A program made the position numbers and the translations under genes. A stretch of DNA of 64,000 nt from UBA3006 sp036746695. GTDB taxonomy: Bacteria; Actinomycetota; Acidimicrobiia; Acidimicrobiales; Ilumatobacteraceae. Position 1 is the first letter of the stretch. Every line of letters begins with the position of its first letter. The stretch spans positions 1,550,001 to 1,614,000 of the forward strand of contig DAIODP010000001.1 in assembly GCA_036746695.1 (NCBI GenBank), in the 5' to 3' direction. The notes below the pieces were generated by a model. That model ran no database searches. It worked only from the letters and a program-made list of their open reading frames with translations, and had not been told where the DNA came from. Positions 16,708-24,890 of the stretch are shown piece by piece.

Positions 16708-18610
16708 TCAGGGTTTTTGCTCGCGCCGCAAAATCATCGGCGGTTGCTGCTTGTCCAACACGATTGCCCTGCATCAAGTCGCAACCCAGCAGGCGCAACC
16801 GTTGCATCTGATCCTCTGTCGTTACCCATTCGGCAACCACGCTCATGTTCAGTGAGTGCGCCAACTGCACGATGGAGCGCACGATTGGGTCGTCTCCACC
16901 TTGTTGCCCAATGTCGCGCACCATGCTGCCGTCCAACTTCAAATAGTCGGCTGGGCAGTCGCGCAGGTATGCAAGCGAGGAGTAGCCGGTTCCAAAATTG
17001 TCGAGCGCAAGCTTTACGCCGAGCCGCTTCAATGCATTGATCGTGCGCATCACGGCGGGGTTGTCGCTGAGCATTGTCTTTTCCGTAATTTCGATTGTGA
17101 GGTGTTGCGCATCAAGTTGTGCATCGCGCAACGAACCCATGACGCGCTCTACAAATGCGGCATCGTTCAATTGTCGTGTCGAAACATTGACGTGCATCAC
17201 AAACGAGCGGTCGACAACACCGGCATCAATCCATGTGCGCGCATCGGCGCAGGCTGTGCGAATCGACCAGTCGCCAATGGGCCCGATAGCGCCCGACTCT
17301 TCGGCGAGGTCGAGAAACATTGGCGGCGTCAGCAGGCCGCGTTCGGCATGGTTCCAGCGCAACAACGCCTCGGCACCCGCAATGCGGCCCGTCAGCGTTG
17401 AAACAACTGGCTGATACATCAAGAACAGTTCTTTCGTTGCCAGCGCGCGCTCTAGTTCGGCCGAAAGCGACGAACGCTCCTTGGCGTTCTTGCGCATTTC
17501 TTCGCTGTACAACTCGCAGCGGCCGCGGCCGCGCTGCTTGGCGCGGTACATGGCCGTGTCTGCGTTATTTAACAGCGTCACTGCCGCATCCTTCGGCGCC
17601 TGCTCGGCCAGCAGCGCCGGCGTTGCAAGTGCAATACCAATGCTTGCGCTCGTGAATATTTCGATGCCTTGCAAAATCACTTGCCCCGTCATTGCTTGGC
17701 GCACGCGCTCGGCAACATCCATTGCCACGTGCTCGTCGCCCAGGCCGTCGCACAACACCACAAATTCGTCGCCGCCGATGCGGGCAACAATGTCGGATGG
17801 GCGGGTGGCGCTTGCCAATCGCTTGGCAATGGTGTTCAGCAACTGGTCGCCAACGTTGTGGCCAATGTTGTCGTTGACATCTTTCAGTTTGTCTAAGTCC
17901 ACGAACAACACGCCAACGCCGCGCTTCAATGTGATGCTGCGCTCTAGTGCCTCGCTCAGTTTGCGCAAGAACAACACGCGGTTTGGCAAACCGGTCAGCG
18001 CATCATGCGTTGCCTGGAATGCAAGTTCGTCTTGCACTTGCTTCGCTTCCGTTATGTCGCGGGCGATCACGGAGAAGTGCTGCACCGCGCCGTCTGCCTC
18101 GCGAACAATGTGCAGTGTTAAGGCAAGCGTGCGCATAATGCCGTCTGGGCTGCGGAAGCCAAGTTCACCTTCCCACGTGTTGTTGGCCGGGTTGGCAACA
18201 ACTTCGCGTGGCACCTGATCGCGAATTGCCTGAATGAACAACTGCGTTGCCGCATCGGTGGTTGCAGAGTGCTCCGAAACACCAATCAGTGTTCGCGCAC
18301 CGTCGTTAACAAACAACAACTCGCCACGTGGGTCGAAAACAATGACAGCGTCTACCGACGAGTCGAGCAAACCAATCAGTTGGTTACTCAACACTCGACG
18401 GTTCACCGAATCGGTTACGTCGTGCGCAGTGCCGATGAAGCCCGTGTTGTCGGGAAGCGGTTGCGTCGAGACGCCAACCCAAAATGCTTCGCCCGTTGGT
18501 TTCCACAAACGAAACTCCACGCTGAACGGTTGGCCGCTCTCGCGCGAGCGTTGCCATGCTTCTTCTGCATATGCACGATCCGATGGTTGTGCGTTCGACC
18601 ACGGCGCCAC
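16697..18610 (-). CDS. PAS-GGDEF-EAL cyclic-di-GMP enzyme
   Basis: A bifunctional cyclic-di-GMP protein of 637 residues from the first canonical start, a GTG at 18610. Order: a PAS domain already under way at residue 1, a second PAS (about 75-190), GGDEF (GGDEF intact at 279-283, RPSD inhibitory site at 270-273) and EAL (EAL at 414-416, Asn475, KLD 558-560, Glu594, Gln614). The GGDEF half should be an active, feedback-inhibited diguanylate cyclase. In the EAL half the DDFGTG motif reads DNFGTG (537-542) and QGY reads QGN, so phosphodiesterase activity may be weak or regulatory. No transmembrane segment is visible. PAS homology continues in the same open frame to about 18720, so the real start is probably upstream and non-canonical. 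Confidence 0.88.
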   Translation of the reverse strand: MAPWSNAQPSDRAYAEEAWQRSRESGQPFSVEFRLWKPTGEAFWVGVSTQPLPDNTGFIGTAHDVTDSVNRRVLSNQLIGLLDSSVDAVIVFDPRGELLFVNDGARTLIGVSEHSATTDAATQLFIQAIRDQVPREVVANPANNTWEGELGFRSPDGIMRTLALTLHIVREADGAVQHFSVIARDITEAKQVQDELAFQATHDALTGLPNRVLFLRKLSEALERSITLKRGVGVLFVDLDKLKDVNDNIGHNVGDQLLNTIAKRLASATRPSDIVARIGGDEFVVLCDGLGDEHVAMDVAERVRQAMTGQVILQGIEIFTSASIGIALATPALLAEQAPKDAAVTLLNNADTAMYRAKQRGRGRCELYSEEMRKNAKERSSLSAELERALATKELFLMYQPVVSTLTGRIAGAEALLRWNHAERGLLTPPMFLDLAEESGAIGPIGDWSIRTACADARTWIDAGVVDRSFVMHVNVSTRQLNDAAFVERVMGSLRDAQLDAQHLTIEITEKTMLSDNPAVMRTINALKRLGVKLALDNFGTGYSSLAYLRDCPADYLKLDGSMVRDIGQQGGDDPIVRSIVQLAHSLNMSVVAEWVTTEDQMQRLRLLGCDLMQGNRVGQAATADDFAARAKTLTKG

Positions 18611-18782
18611 ACCAGGAGTGAAACCAGCACCACCCAGAGCGAGAGTTCGAAAAGCGTCGTTAGCGGCGGTCAGTCGACCATGGTTGTCGGTCTGAAATAC
18701 CCCAATTGGGAGGGACGCGGCTGATTGGTCAATATCCCTATTGTGACAGGTTGACCCATGCAGGAATGGCTAACTGGCGTGT
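18611..18782. other. Longest gap: PAS coding extension and possible promoter
   Basis: This 172-base stretch separates the GGDEF-EAL gene from the PEBP lipoprotein gene. On the minus strand the GGDEF-EAL frame stays open across 18611 to about 18768. It encodes PAS-like residues (SLPIGVFQTDNHGRLTAAND), but without ATG, GTG or TTG. The remainder, near 18770, holds no further gene. Confidence 0.6.
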
Positions 18783-19376
18783 TCAGCCAGCGACGACGAA
18801 CGTGTTCGAAACTGTGTCGAGGGCGGCAAGTTCGATGGCATTAATCAGTGTGATGCTGTCGGTTCCATCGGGCAGATCCAGCTGTTGTGGAAGCCCATAG
18901 CCAGTAAGACGAAACGTGTGAGTTTCGCCGGCTGGCGCGCACGGCGCGTGGTAACCCGTGGTGCCGGCCACATTGATGGACTGAACAGCCCCAGCAGGAA
19001 TGGCGTTTTCGCTCAGCGTGGGTTGAGTCACATCGATGTTGGCAACCACCCAGTGCACGGCGAAGTTGGCCGATTCGTCCACCAAGCTGATGGCAAGTGA
19101 GACAATGTCGGGCGCGATATTGGAAAACGTGATGGACGGCGAAACGCTGCCGCCGGTGCACGTGAACATGGCGTCGATGGCGCCGCCGTCGGCCCAAGGC
19201 GTGGTGATGGAAAACCCCGTGCCCGTACCAACTGTTTCGGCAACGGTAGTGACGACTGCGATGGATTGTGTTTGATCTGGCGAAGGAGCGCTCATGTCGC
19301 GGCCGTCTCGCGAGCAGGCAGTAACAAGCGCGCACAAAGCAACCAATGCGGCGAGGTTGCGGGCAATTCGTTTCAT
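18783..19376 (-). CDS. YbhB/PEBP-family lipoprotein
   Basis: A 197-residue exported lipoprotein: signal peptide with lipobox LVTAC and a low-complexity linker. A phosphatidylethanolamine-binding-protein fold follows, with FTCTGGSVSPSITF, VHWVVANI and a GYHAPCAPAGETHTFRLTGY segment matching the YbhB/YbcL motifs (DGxxxSP, HWV, GPxPPxG-H-Y). The function of bacterial PEBPs is poorly defined; they bind anionic ligands in a shallow pocket. The start is the ATG at 19376, just before the hydrophobic signal. It is divergent from mca with about 35 bases between starts, so both promoters must lie there or inside the genes. Confidence 0.85.
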   Translation of the reverse strand: MKRIARNLAALVALCALVTACSRDGRDMSAPSPDQTQSIAVVTTVAETVGTGTGFSITTPWADGGAIDAMFTCTGGSVSPSITFSNIAPDIVSLAISLVDESANFAVHWVVANIDVTQPTLSENAIPAGAVQSINVAGTTGYHAPCAPAGETHTFRLTGYGLPQQLDLPDGTDSITLINAIELAALDTVSNTFVVAG

Positions 19377-19411
19377 CTGCACCAGCAAAGGTTACGACAT
19401 GGAGCACTACA

Positions 19412-20338
19412 GTGCTGTGCGTGAATTTGTCGAATACTCCGCTGTGCGTGCTTACTGTGCACGCACACCCCGACGACGAAGCCTCAAAGGGTGCGCCAAC
19501 CATGGCCATGTACGCGCAGCAAGGCGTGCGCACTGTGCTGGTGTGTTGCACGGGTGGCGAAGAGGGCGACGTCAATAACCCTGCACTGAAAGAACCGGGC
19601 CAACCATTTCATGGTCTCGACGCAGCAGAGGAAAAAGCGTTGCTCGCACGCGTTCGCCCAGCCGAGTTGGATGCCGCAGCAAAAGTGATTGGCTTCCATC
19701 ACGTAGAAATGTTGGGCTACCGCGACTCGGGCATGGCCGACAGCCCAACCAACAACAACCCCGACTGTTTTCACATGGCCGACATGGACGAAGCGGTTGG
19801 CAAGTTGGTTGCAGTCATTCGCCGCGAACGCCCGCAGGTGTTAGTCACGTACAACGAAGATCAACGCGGCTATCCGCACCCGGATCACCTGAAGGTGCAC
19901 GACATCAGCGTGCTCGCATTCGACCGCGCAGCCGACGACGAGTGGTATCCAGAAGCAGGCGAGCCATGGCAGCCAGTGAAGATGTATTACTCCACATGGT
20001 CGCGCATGCGATTAACCGCAATCCACGAAGCACAGTTGCGCCTGCGTGGTAAGTCGCCATTCGACGAATCGTGGTTCGATCGCCTCGACTTAGACAGCCA
20101 GATCACCACCCGCATTCCTGTTGCGCAATTTATGTACGCGCGTTCGGGCGCGCTTCGCGCGCACAAGACTCAAGTAGACGAAAACGAGCCGTTTTGGTTT
20201 GGTCTCAGCGATGACGAACTTGCCGAGGTTTACCCGTTCGACGACTGGGTGCTTGCAAAGTCGCTTGTTCGCGGCGCGCCGCTTGAAGCGGGGCAATACG
20301 AAGACGATTTCTTCCGCGGTATTCGCGCAAGCAAATAG
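19412..20338 (+). CDS. mca: Mycothiol S-conjugate amidase
   Basis: Zn-dependent amidase that cleaves mycothiol-toxin conjugates to a mercapturic acid and glucosaminyl-inositol. About 308 residues of the PIG-L/LmbE fold: the metal site is LTVHAHPDDEAS near the N-terminus and YPHPDHLKVHD around residue 150. The CTGGEEGD, GFHHVEMLGYRDSGM and KMYYSTWSRMR segments favour Mca over MshB. I chose GTG 19412 because GGAG at 19401-19404 lies 7 bases upstream; GTG 19421 is the alternative. It implies mycothiol as the main low-molecular-weight thiol. Its stop directly abuts the stop of the convergent ChbG-like gene. Confidence 0.88.
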   Translation: MLCVNLSNTPLCVLTVHAHPDDEASKGAPTMAMYAQQGVRTVLVCCTGGEEGDVNNPALKEPGQPFHGLDAAEEKALLARVRPAELDAAAKVIGFHHVEMLGYRDSGMADSPTNNNPDCFHMADMDEAVGKLVAVIRRERPQVLVTYNEDQRGYPHPDHLKVHDISVLAFDRAADDEWYPEAGEPWQPVKMYYSTWSRMRLTAIHEAQLRLRGKSPFDESWFDRLDLDSQITTRIPVAQFMYARSGALRAHKTQVDENEPFWFGLSDDELAEVYPFDDWVLAKSLVRGAPLEAGQYEDDFFRGIRASK

Positions 20339-21175
20339 TTATGCGCGCATGGCGTCGCGCAACGCGCGATAGCCAATCATCACCGCGCCGCTAGACGCAA
20401 TGGCGTCGCGCAACGAAGCGTCATTGACAACAAGTTCGTAGTCGTCAATCCATCCAGAAGCCACGCTGCCAAGCGCCCTGATTTCTGGCGTGTCAATGCA
20501 TGGCTGCACATGTATTTCGGTAACACCCGGCTGCAAGTTGGCAAAAGATTTCAGCACACGCTCGCGGCTGCCTTCGCGCCAGTCGTGATCGAAGTGATCG
20601 GGGAAGACCACGCCTTCTTCTGCGGCAAGTTTCCTAAACGGGAACCCTGCTTGCGCTTCGGAAATGGTTGACGGCAGGCGGATGGGCAATTGAAACTCGG
20701 CGGCAAGTTCCAGATACACATCAAAAAATTGTGGTCGCACCGTAATCGCAGTGAGGTGCGGTGCAAGGTGCGTTACGTCAATGCCCCATTCGATAGCGCG
20801 CGAAACTTGTGTGCGGCATTCGCGCAACACTTCGGCCGAGTCTGCGTGTTCCCACAAGTCGTCCACTGTGCGTGGGAAGCCGCCTTCACCCGATTGCAGG
20901 CTTGGCGCATACGTCAGCGGGCCCCATCGGTACATCTCGTGTTCGCTATTAACGGTGAGGTGTACACCAATGTCGTCGCCGTTGTAATTGAGCACCGCAT
21001 GTTTTGCCCACGGCGCCGGCACCATCAACGAGGCACAAGTTGCAACACCTTTACGCATCGCGTCGTACACGCCCACGTTGGCTGCATGAAATGCACCAAG
21101 GTCGTCGCAACTAAGAATGACCAATTTCGCATCGGCTGCGTATCCCAGTCGTTCTGCAAGTGTTGGCGTGCTCAC
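20339..21175 (-). CDS. ChbG/YdjC-type carbohydrate deacetylase
   Basis: A 278-residue YdjC/ChbG family protein; relatives deacetylate N-acetylated sugars with one divalent metal. The N-terminal LVILSCDDLGAFHAANVG carries the metal Asp, IGVHLTV the first His and VTHLAPHLT the third ligand region. The usual THLDSH reads THLAPH, so the Asp is replaced by Ala while the metal His remains. GTG is the start. No sugar-utilisation gene is adjacent, so the substrate is open; activity on an envelope or nutrient glycan is a guess. Confidence 0.8.
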   Translation of the reverse strand: MSTPTLAERLGYAADAKLVILSCDDLGAFHAANVGVYDAMRKGVATCASLMVPAPWAKHAVLNYNGDDIGVHLTVNSEHEMYRWGPLTYAPSLQSGEGGFPRTVDDLWEHADSAEVLRECRTQVSRAIEWGIDVTHLAPHLTAITVRPQFFDVYLELAAEFQLPIRLPSTISEAQAGFPFRKLAAEEGVVFPDHFDHDWREGSRERVLKSFANLQPGVTEIHVQPCIDTPEIRALGSVASGWIDDYELVVNDASLRDAIASSGAVMIGYRALRDAMRA

Positions 21176-21188
21176 TTCCTAAACGCTA

Positions 21189-21671
21189 CTAGCGACAGGC
21201 CTTCCATAGCCCCAGTTTGTTTGTTCGCGCTTGCGCAACTGCCCTCGAGAAATCCGAGCGGTGCATGATGTTGGGCTCTATCGAAAGCGTGTCGGCGTAA
21301 CCCTGCGCCGCCAGCTCGTAGTTGACAAACAGGTTGTCTGGCATGCGATACACGTACAACAACAGCCGACCAAAGCGGTCGCGGGCCTCAACGTCGCGCT
21401 CCAACCGAACGGTGGTTCCTTCCGGAAGCAATTCGTGCATGAACTGGCTTGCCTCGGGGCCAAAGCATTGCACCGGCTTGGTGGGGTGTTTCGTTTCGGG
21501 TGTGTCTACGCCAATAAGCCGTATCGATTCGGTCTTGCCACCAATGTGTATCTCTATGGTGTCTCCGTCAATTACTTGTTTCACCGTTGCGCTGCTCGGG
21601 TCGAGCGGTGTTGCGGGTGCGCAAGCCGAGGCGATCAAGCACAAGCAAACGAGCCACAGGTTTTTCCGCAC
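21189..21671 (-). CDS. Staphylococcal-nuclease-like lipoprotein (thermonuclease family)
   Basis: Secreted lipid-anchored nuclease of the SNase fold: hydrophobic signal with lipobox LIASAC, then VIDGDTIEIHIGG, IRLIGVDTPETK (the Arg, Asp and Glu equivalents of Arg35, Asp40 and Glu43) and ARDRFGRLLLYVY (Arg87 equivalent). All catalytic residues are present, so calcium-dependent DNA/RNA cleavage outside the cell is likely, perhaps for nucleotide scavenging. The GTG at 21671 gives a normal short n-region before the signal; a TTG at 21698 in the same frame would add nine residues. The gene is 160 residues from the GTG. Confidence 0.85.
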   Translation of the reverse strand: MRKNLWLVCLCLIASACAPATPLDPSSATVKQVIDGDTIEIHIGGKTESIRLIGVDTPETKHPTKPVQCFGPEASQFMHELLPEGTTVRLERDVEARDRFGRLLLYVYRMPDNLFVNYELAAQGYADTLSIEPNIMHRSDFSRAVAQARTNKLGLWKACR

Positions 21672-21677
21672 ACTGCA

Positions 21678-21869
21678 ATGTGTACCACCGTTTTTCAATG
21701 TGAAGTTAGAGTTGGAGGCGTGAATGATTCAGGCTCAGAAGATGCAGTAATTCGGTTGACTCCGAGTGTTGATTTGACGACCCCAAATCGATTGGTCGAG
21801 TTACTTGCTATTCCTGAATTCACCGATCTTCACGACGATCAAATAATGGTCTTCGCATGGTCGCGATGA
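21678..21869 (+). CDS. Hypothetical small protein
   Basis: A possible 63-residue protein starting at ATG 21678 (GTG 21720 is an internal alternative) and ending at TGA 21869. No family is recognised. The C-terminal half (RLTPSVDLTTPNRLVELLAI, then an acidic stretch and a final hydrophobic VFAWSR) looks more protein-like than the N-terminal part. GGAGG at 21714-21718 sits too close to GTG 21720 to be an ideal ribosome site. It occupies the only room between the divergent nuclease gene and the SDR gene that converges on it. Its base composition is more A/T-rich than neighbours. It may be non-coding. Confidence 0.3.
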   Translation: MCTTVFQCEVRVGGVNDSGSEDAVIRLTPSVDLTTPNRLVELLAIPEFTDLHDDQIMVFAWSR

Positions 21870-21885
21870 TTATCGCTCTGCGTCG

Positions 21886-22692
21886 TTAGACGCCGAGCAC
21901 CCGCTTTTGCAGCTTGCGCATTCCTGCAAGCCAACGATCCCGCTCGGATGCCTTCAGCACCATGTACTGAGCAACTTCGGGGTGGGGAAGAATGAGGAAG
22001 GTTTCGTCACGGATTACTTGCACACAAACCTCGGCAACTTCGGCTGGTTCCAGCACGGCTCCCGCAACTCGCACCACGTTTCCCGATGGCCCGTCGTTGG
22101 AGACGTCGGCGCCTTTCAACATGTTGGTGTTGACACCTTGCGGGCACAGGCAACTGACTTTGATGCCGCGTGCGCCGTATGTAAGAGATAGCCATTCGGC
22201 GAATGCAACGGCCGAGTGCTTGGTGACGGTGTAGGGGGCGGAACCAATTTGGGAGAGCAAGCCTGCAGCCGATGCGGTGCTGCAGAAGTATCCGTCGCCG
22301 CGCGCCAACCATTCGGGCAGCAAATATTTTGCAGCCCACCTGTGAGCATTGAAGTTGATGTTGAACGCGGTTTCCCACACATCCTCGGGTGTGGATAAGT
22401 CGCTGCCGGAGCCAACACCGGCGTTTGCAAAAAATAAATCAACGGTGCCGAAAGTGTCGATTGCTGTTTTCACAAGCGCGGCGTTTGCTGCTTCGGTGCC
22501 CAAGTTGGCGGCAAAAACTAGAGCGCTGTCGGGGCGTGTGGCGTTCAGCGGTCCGGCCACCAATTGCAGGGCGGCCTCGTCCAGGTCGGCAAGCACAACC
22601 CGCGCACCTTCTTGGTGAAATTTCTCGGCAAGGGCCTTGCCGATTCCGCCCGCCGCACCCGTAACAACTGTGACTTTTCCCACTAGTTCCAT
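21886..22692 (-). CDS. SDR-family oxidoreductase
   Basis: A 268-residue short-chain dehydrogenase/reductase: cofactor site VTGAAGGIGKALAE, adenine-side Asp in VVLADLDE (Asp after beta-2 favours NAD(H)), FFANAGVG, catalytic Ser in CSTASAAGL and YTVTK, then CPQGVNTNML. The C-terminal tail is long and hydrophobic, as in classical SDRs acting on acyl or steroid-like substrates. Substrate unknown. It is divergent from a small conserved-looking protein at 22752, with about 60 bases between starts. Confidence 0.85.
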   Translation of the reverse strand: MELVGKVTVVTGAAGGIGKALAEKFHQEGARVVLADLDEAALQLVAGPLNATRPDSALVFAANLGTEAANAALVKTAIDTFGTVDLFFANAGVGSGSDLSTPEDVWETAFNINFNAHRWAAKYLLPEWLARGDGYFCSTASAAGLLSQIGSAPYTVTKHSAVAFAEWLSLTYGARGIKVSCLCPQGVNTNMLKGADVSNDGPSGNVVRVAGAVLEPAEVAEVCVQVIRDETFLILPHPEVAQYMVLKASERDRWLAGMRKLQKRVLGV

Positions 22693-22751
22693 TCATGTGA
22701 TGTTACGCACAGAGTCACAACTTCGCGTTATGGGTGGGTTATCGTGGGGCC

Positions 22752-22922
22752 ATGACCGAAGCACGCGATACAGCAGTCATCACAGAAGCCCTCGGCGTTA
22801 TCGACAAAGCATTGAGCGACATGCTCAATCGCGAGTTGGTACGAACCGAAGAAGTAGCCGACTTGTTGCTCGACGTGCGGCTGTTGCTTACCGCAAACGC
22901 AGTTTCTTCAGCCACCGCGTAA
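22752..22922 (+). CDS. Small hypothetical protein
   Basis: A 56-residue acidic, helix-prone protein (MTEARDTAVITEALGVIDKA at the start, then LVRTEEVADLLLDVRLLLTA). No cysteines, signal or membrane span. No family recognised. The ATG at 22752 is preceded by a purine-rich GTGGGG (22745-22750). Amino-acid composition and the amphipathic heptad-like leucines look genuinely coding. The last 35 bases overlap the 3' end of the convergent WS/DGAT gene. Confidence 0.5.
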   Translation: MTEARDTAVITEALGVIDKALSDMLNRELVRTEEVADLLLDVRLLLTANAVSSATA

Positions 22923-24345
22923 CTCGCGGGTTTGGTGGTGCGGGTATGCCCGCTTTGTTTTTGGGTGCATAGTCCATGAGTTCGTGCAAACTTTTTTGTA
23001 TGCATTCGCGCAAGCGTTCTGGTTCTGCCACTGCAGCCGTGTCGATGTTCAGTCCCATATCCAGGCTGTGGTTGTAACTGAGCATGGTCAGGTTGAAAGC
23101 AACGCCGCCTAGCGGCCCAATTGGGTAGTTCTCCAACACCTGTGCGCCGCAGATGTACAGCGGGATGCCAGCTCCGCGCACATTGGAAGTAGCGAAGTCG
23201 ACTGTTTGGCTTTGCGCGCGCGCAATGCGTGTGAGCACCGACGTCGGCAGTAGCGACGACATGGTGGCAAGCGTGTCGAGTGAAGCATTCTTAGATTGTT
23301 CGCGTGCTTGCGAGACCGCTTCATTGATTGCGGCAAAGCGTTCGGCAATGGGCATTGGGCCAGTTGGCACCAACATGCGCGCAAGGGTGAATGCGTTGCC
23401 ACCGCTTGCTTCCGAACGTGTGCTGATGGCCATAGATGTGCGCAGTGTTTCTACGGGCATGCCAAGTTGGCGGTGATATTCACCTGCCGCATCTGCCGCT
23501 GCAGCAAGAAACGCGGTGTTGAGTTTGCCGCCCAGTGCGCGTGATGCTTCCAGCATCGGTCGGTACGGTGCGCGCAATGTTTCGCAGCGGCGCTGAATGG
23601 AACGTTGTGTCCATAGAGGCGAGCGCGCGTTGTCTACGTCGTTCAGTTCGGCAAGCAAACCTCTCACGGTTGCGGTTGCTTGTGCACCCAAGCCGGGCAG
23701 TTGTGTTGGGTCGCTTAACAACTCGCGAACTTGGCGCAATGCCCCAAGCGGTGCGCGCATGGCGTCGGCAAACGTCGACGACAGTAAGTCGGCGGTGCTG
23801 TTGCTTTCAGGTGCTTGCGGCGTTTCTTTTGGCAGCGGTGGCGGCGGCGGGCTGTTGCGCTCCAAGTCAAGAAACTGCAGCGACAACGACACGCCACCTT
23901 GGCCATCGGTGATGGTGTGGTGCAGTTTTTGGATCAATGCAGATTTGCCGCCGGCAAGGCCATCAACAATGACAAATTGCCACAGTGGGCGAGCACGATC
24001 GAATGCGTCAGCAGTAATCAGCGAAGCCAGATCCACCAGTTGTCGCATGGTGCCGGGTGCTGGCAACGCCATGTATCGAACGTGATGTCGAATGTTGAAC
24101 TCTGTGTCGGTAACCCACGTTGGTGCGCCAACAGTTGCGGGTGCGGGTTGCACGCGTTGACGCAATCGTGGCACCACGCGCGAGGCGCGATCCATTCGTT
24201 GCACGAAGGCCTCAAAGTTCGGTCGTGTATCAAGCACAGTGATGTTGGCGAAGGTGGAGGTGAGAAATGGGTCTTTTTCGACGCGCCACATCAACGCTTC
24301 CGCATCGCTCATCCGATTATCGAAGCGAGGCAGGTCGTGTTGCAT
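22888..24345 (-). CDS. Wax ester synthase/diacylglycerol acyltransferase (WS/DGAT)
   Basis: Uses acyl-CoA to acylate diacylglycerol or fatty alcohols, making storage triacylglycerol or wax esters at the membrane face. A 485-residue protein with the entry RMSDAEALMW (11-20) and the catalytic LHHTITDG (HHxxxDG, 142-148). DRARPLWQFVIVDGL precedes the active site, and an N-G-P-like region occurs in the C-terminal domain. The ATG at 24345 is 5 bases after the PAP2 gene stop, so both are co-transcribed. PAP2 enzymes can yield diacylglycerol from phosphatidate, so the pair could form the last two steps of triacylglycerol synthesis. Confidence 0.9.
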   Translation of the reverse strand: MQHDLPRFDNRMSDAEALMWRVEKDPFLTSTFANITVLDTRPNFEAFVQRMDRASRVVPRLRQRVQPAPATVGAPTWVTDTEFNIRHHVRYMALPAPGTMRQLVDLASLITADAFDRARPLWQFVIVDGLAGGKSALIQKLHHTITDGQGGVSLSLQFLDLERNSPPPPPLPKETPQAPESNSTADLLSSTFADAMRAPLGALRQVRELLSDPTQLPGLGAQATATVRGLLAELNDVDNARSPLWTQRSIQRRCETLRAPYRPMLEASRALGGKLNTAFLAAAADAAGEYHRQLGMPVETLRTSMAISTRSEASGGNAFTLARMLVPTGPMPIAERFAAINEAVSQAREQSKNASLDTLATMSSLLPTSVLTRIARAQSQTVDFATSNVRGAGIPLYICGAQVLENYPIGPLGGVAFNLTMLSYNHSLDMGLNIDTAAVAEPERLRECIQKSLHELMDYAPKNKAGIPAPPNPRVTRWLKKLRLR

Positions 24346-24350
24346 ACGTG

Positions 24351-24890
24351 TTAGATAGCCAGTGTATTCAGCACCACAAGCCCGATGATTCCCATGAGGG
24401 TGCCAACAACGGCACCGCCGATGACGTCGCTTGCGTGGTGAATACGCACGCCAACGCGGCTGGTGGCAATGATCAAGGCAAACGCGTAAAACAAGATTGC
24501 CCACGGCCACGTGGTGAAGTACGTGAGTACGAGGGCCGAAAAGAAAGCCGATGAGGCATGGCCGCTGGGGAAACTGGACGTGCGCGGCTTGCGCAGCGCA
24601 AAGCGTTCGTCGCCTCGTTCGGTTGGGCGGCTGCGGCGGAAGAGTCGTTTGATCCCTTGATTGAGGATCAGGCTTTCAATGCCGATCATCAGCGAAAAGA
24701 AGAGCGCTTGGCTCAGCCTGTCCATGCTGCCGATTGCGCGAAGCAAACCAACGATGTGCCAGAGCAAACCAAAGTCGCCAACTGCGCTGGCAATGGAAAA
24801 CAGGATGACGACAAGTCTGTGGTCGCGAATGTGTTCGAGCGCGTTGTCAACCTGTTGGTCAAATTTCTCGAACCACGCTGCGCTTTTCAT
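24351..24890 (-). CDS. PAP2-family membrane phosphatase
   Basis: A 179-residue integral membrane phosphatase with all three PAP2 motifs: KRLFRRSRP (81-89), PSGH (108-111) and SRVGVRIHHASD (144-155). About five hydrophobic helices. Family substrates are phosphatidate, phosphatidylglycerol phosphate or polyprenyl diphosphates. Location immediately before the WS/DGAT gene supports phosphatidate or a related lipid phosphate, giving diacylglycerol for acylation. ATG at 24890 overlaps the stop of the upstream nuclease gene (24887-24890). Confidence 0.87.
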   Translation of the reverse strand: MKSAAWFEKFDQQVDNALEHIRDHRLVVILFSIASAVGDFGLLWHIVGLLRAIGSMDRLSQALFFSLMIGIESLILNQGIKRLFRRSRPTERGDERFALRKPRTSSFPSGHASSAFFSALVLTYFTTWPWAILFYAFALIIATSRVGVRIHHASDVIGGAVVGTLMGIIGLVVLNTLAI

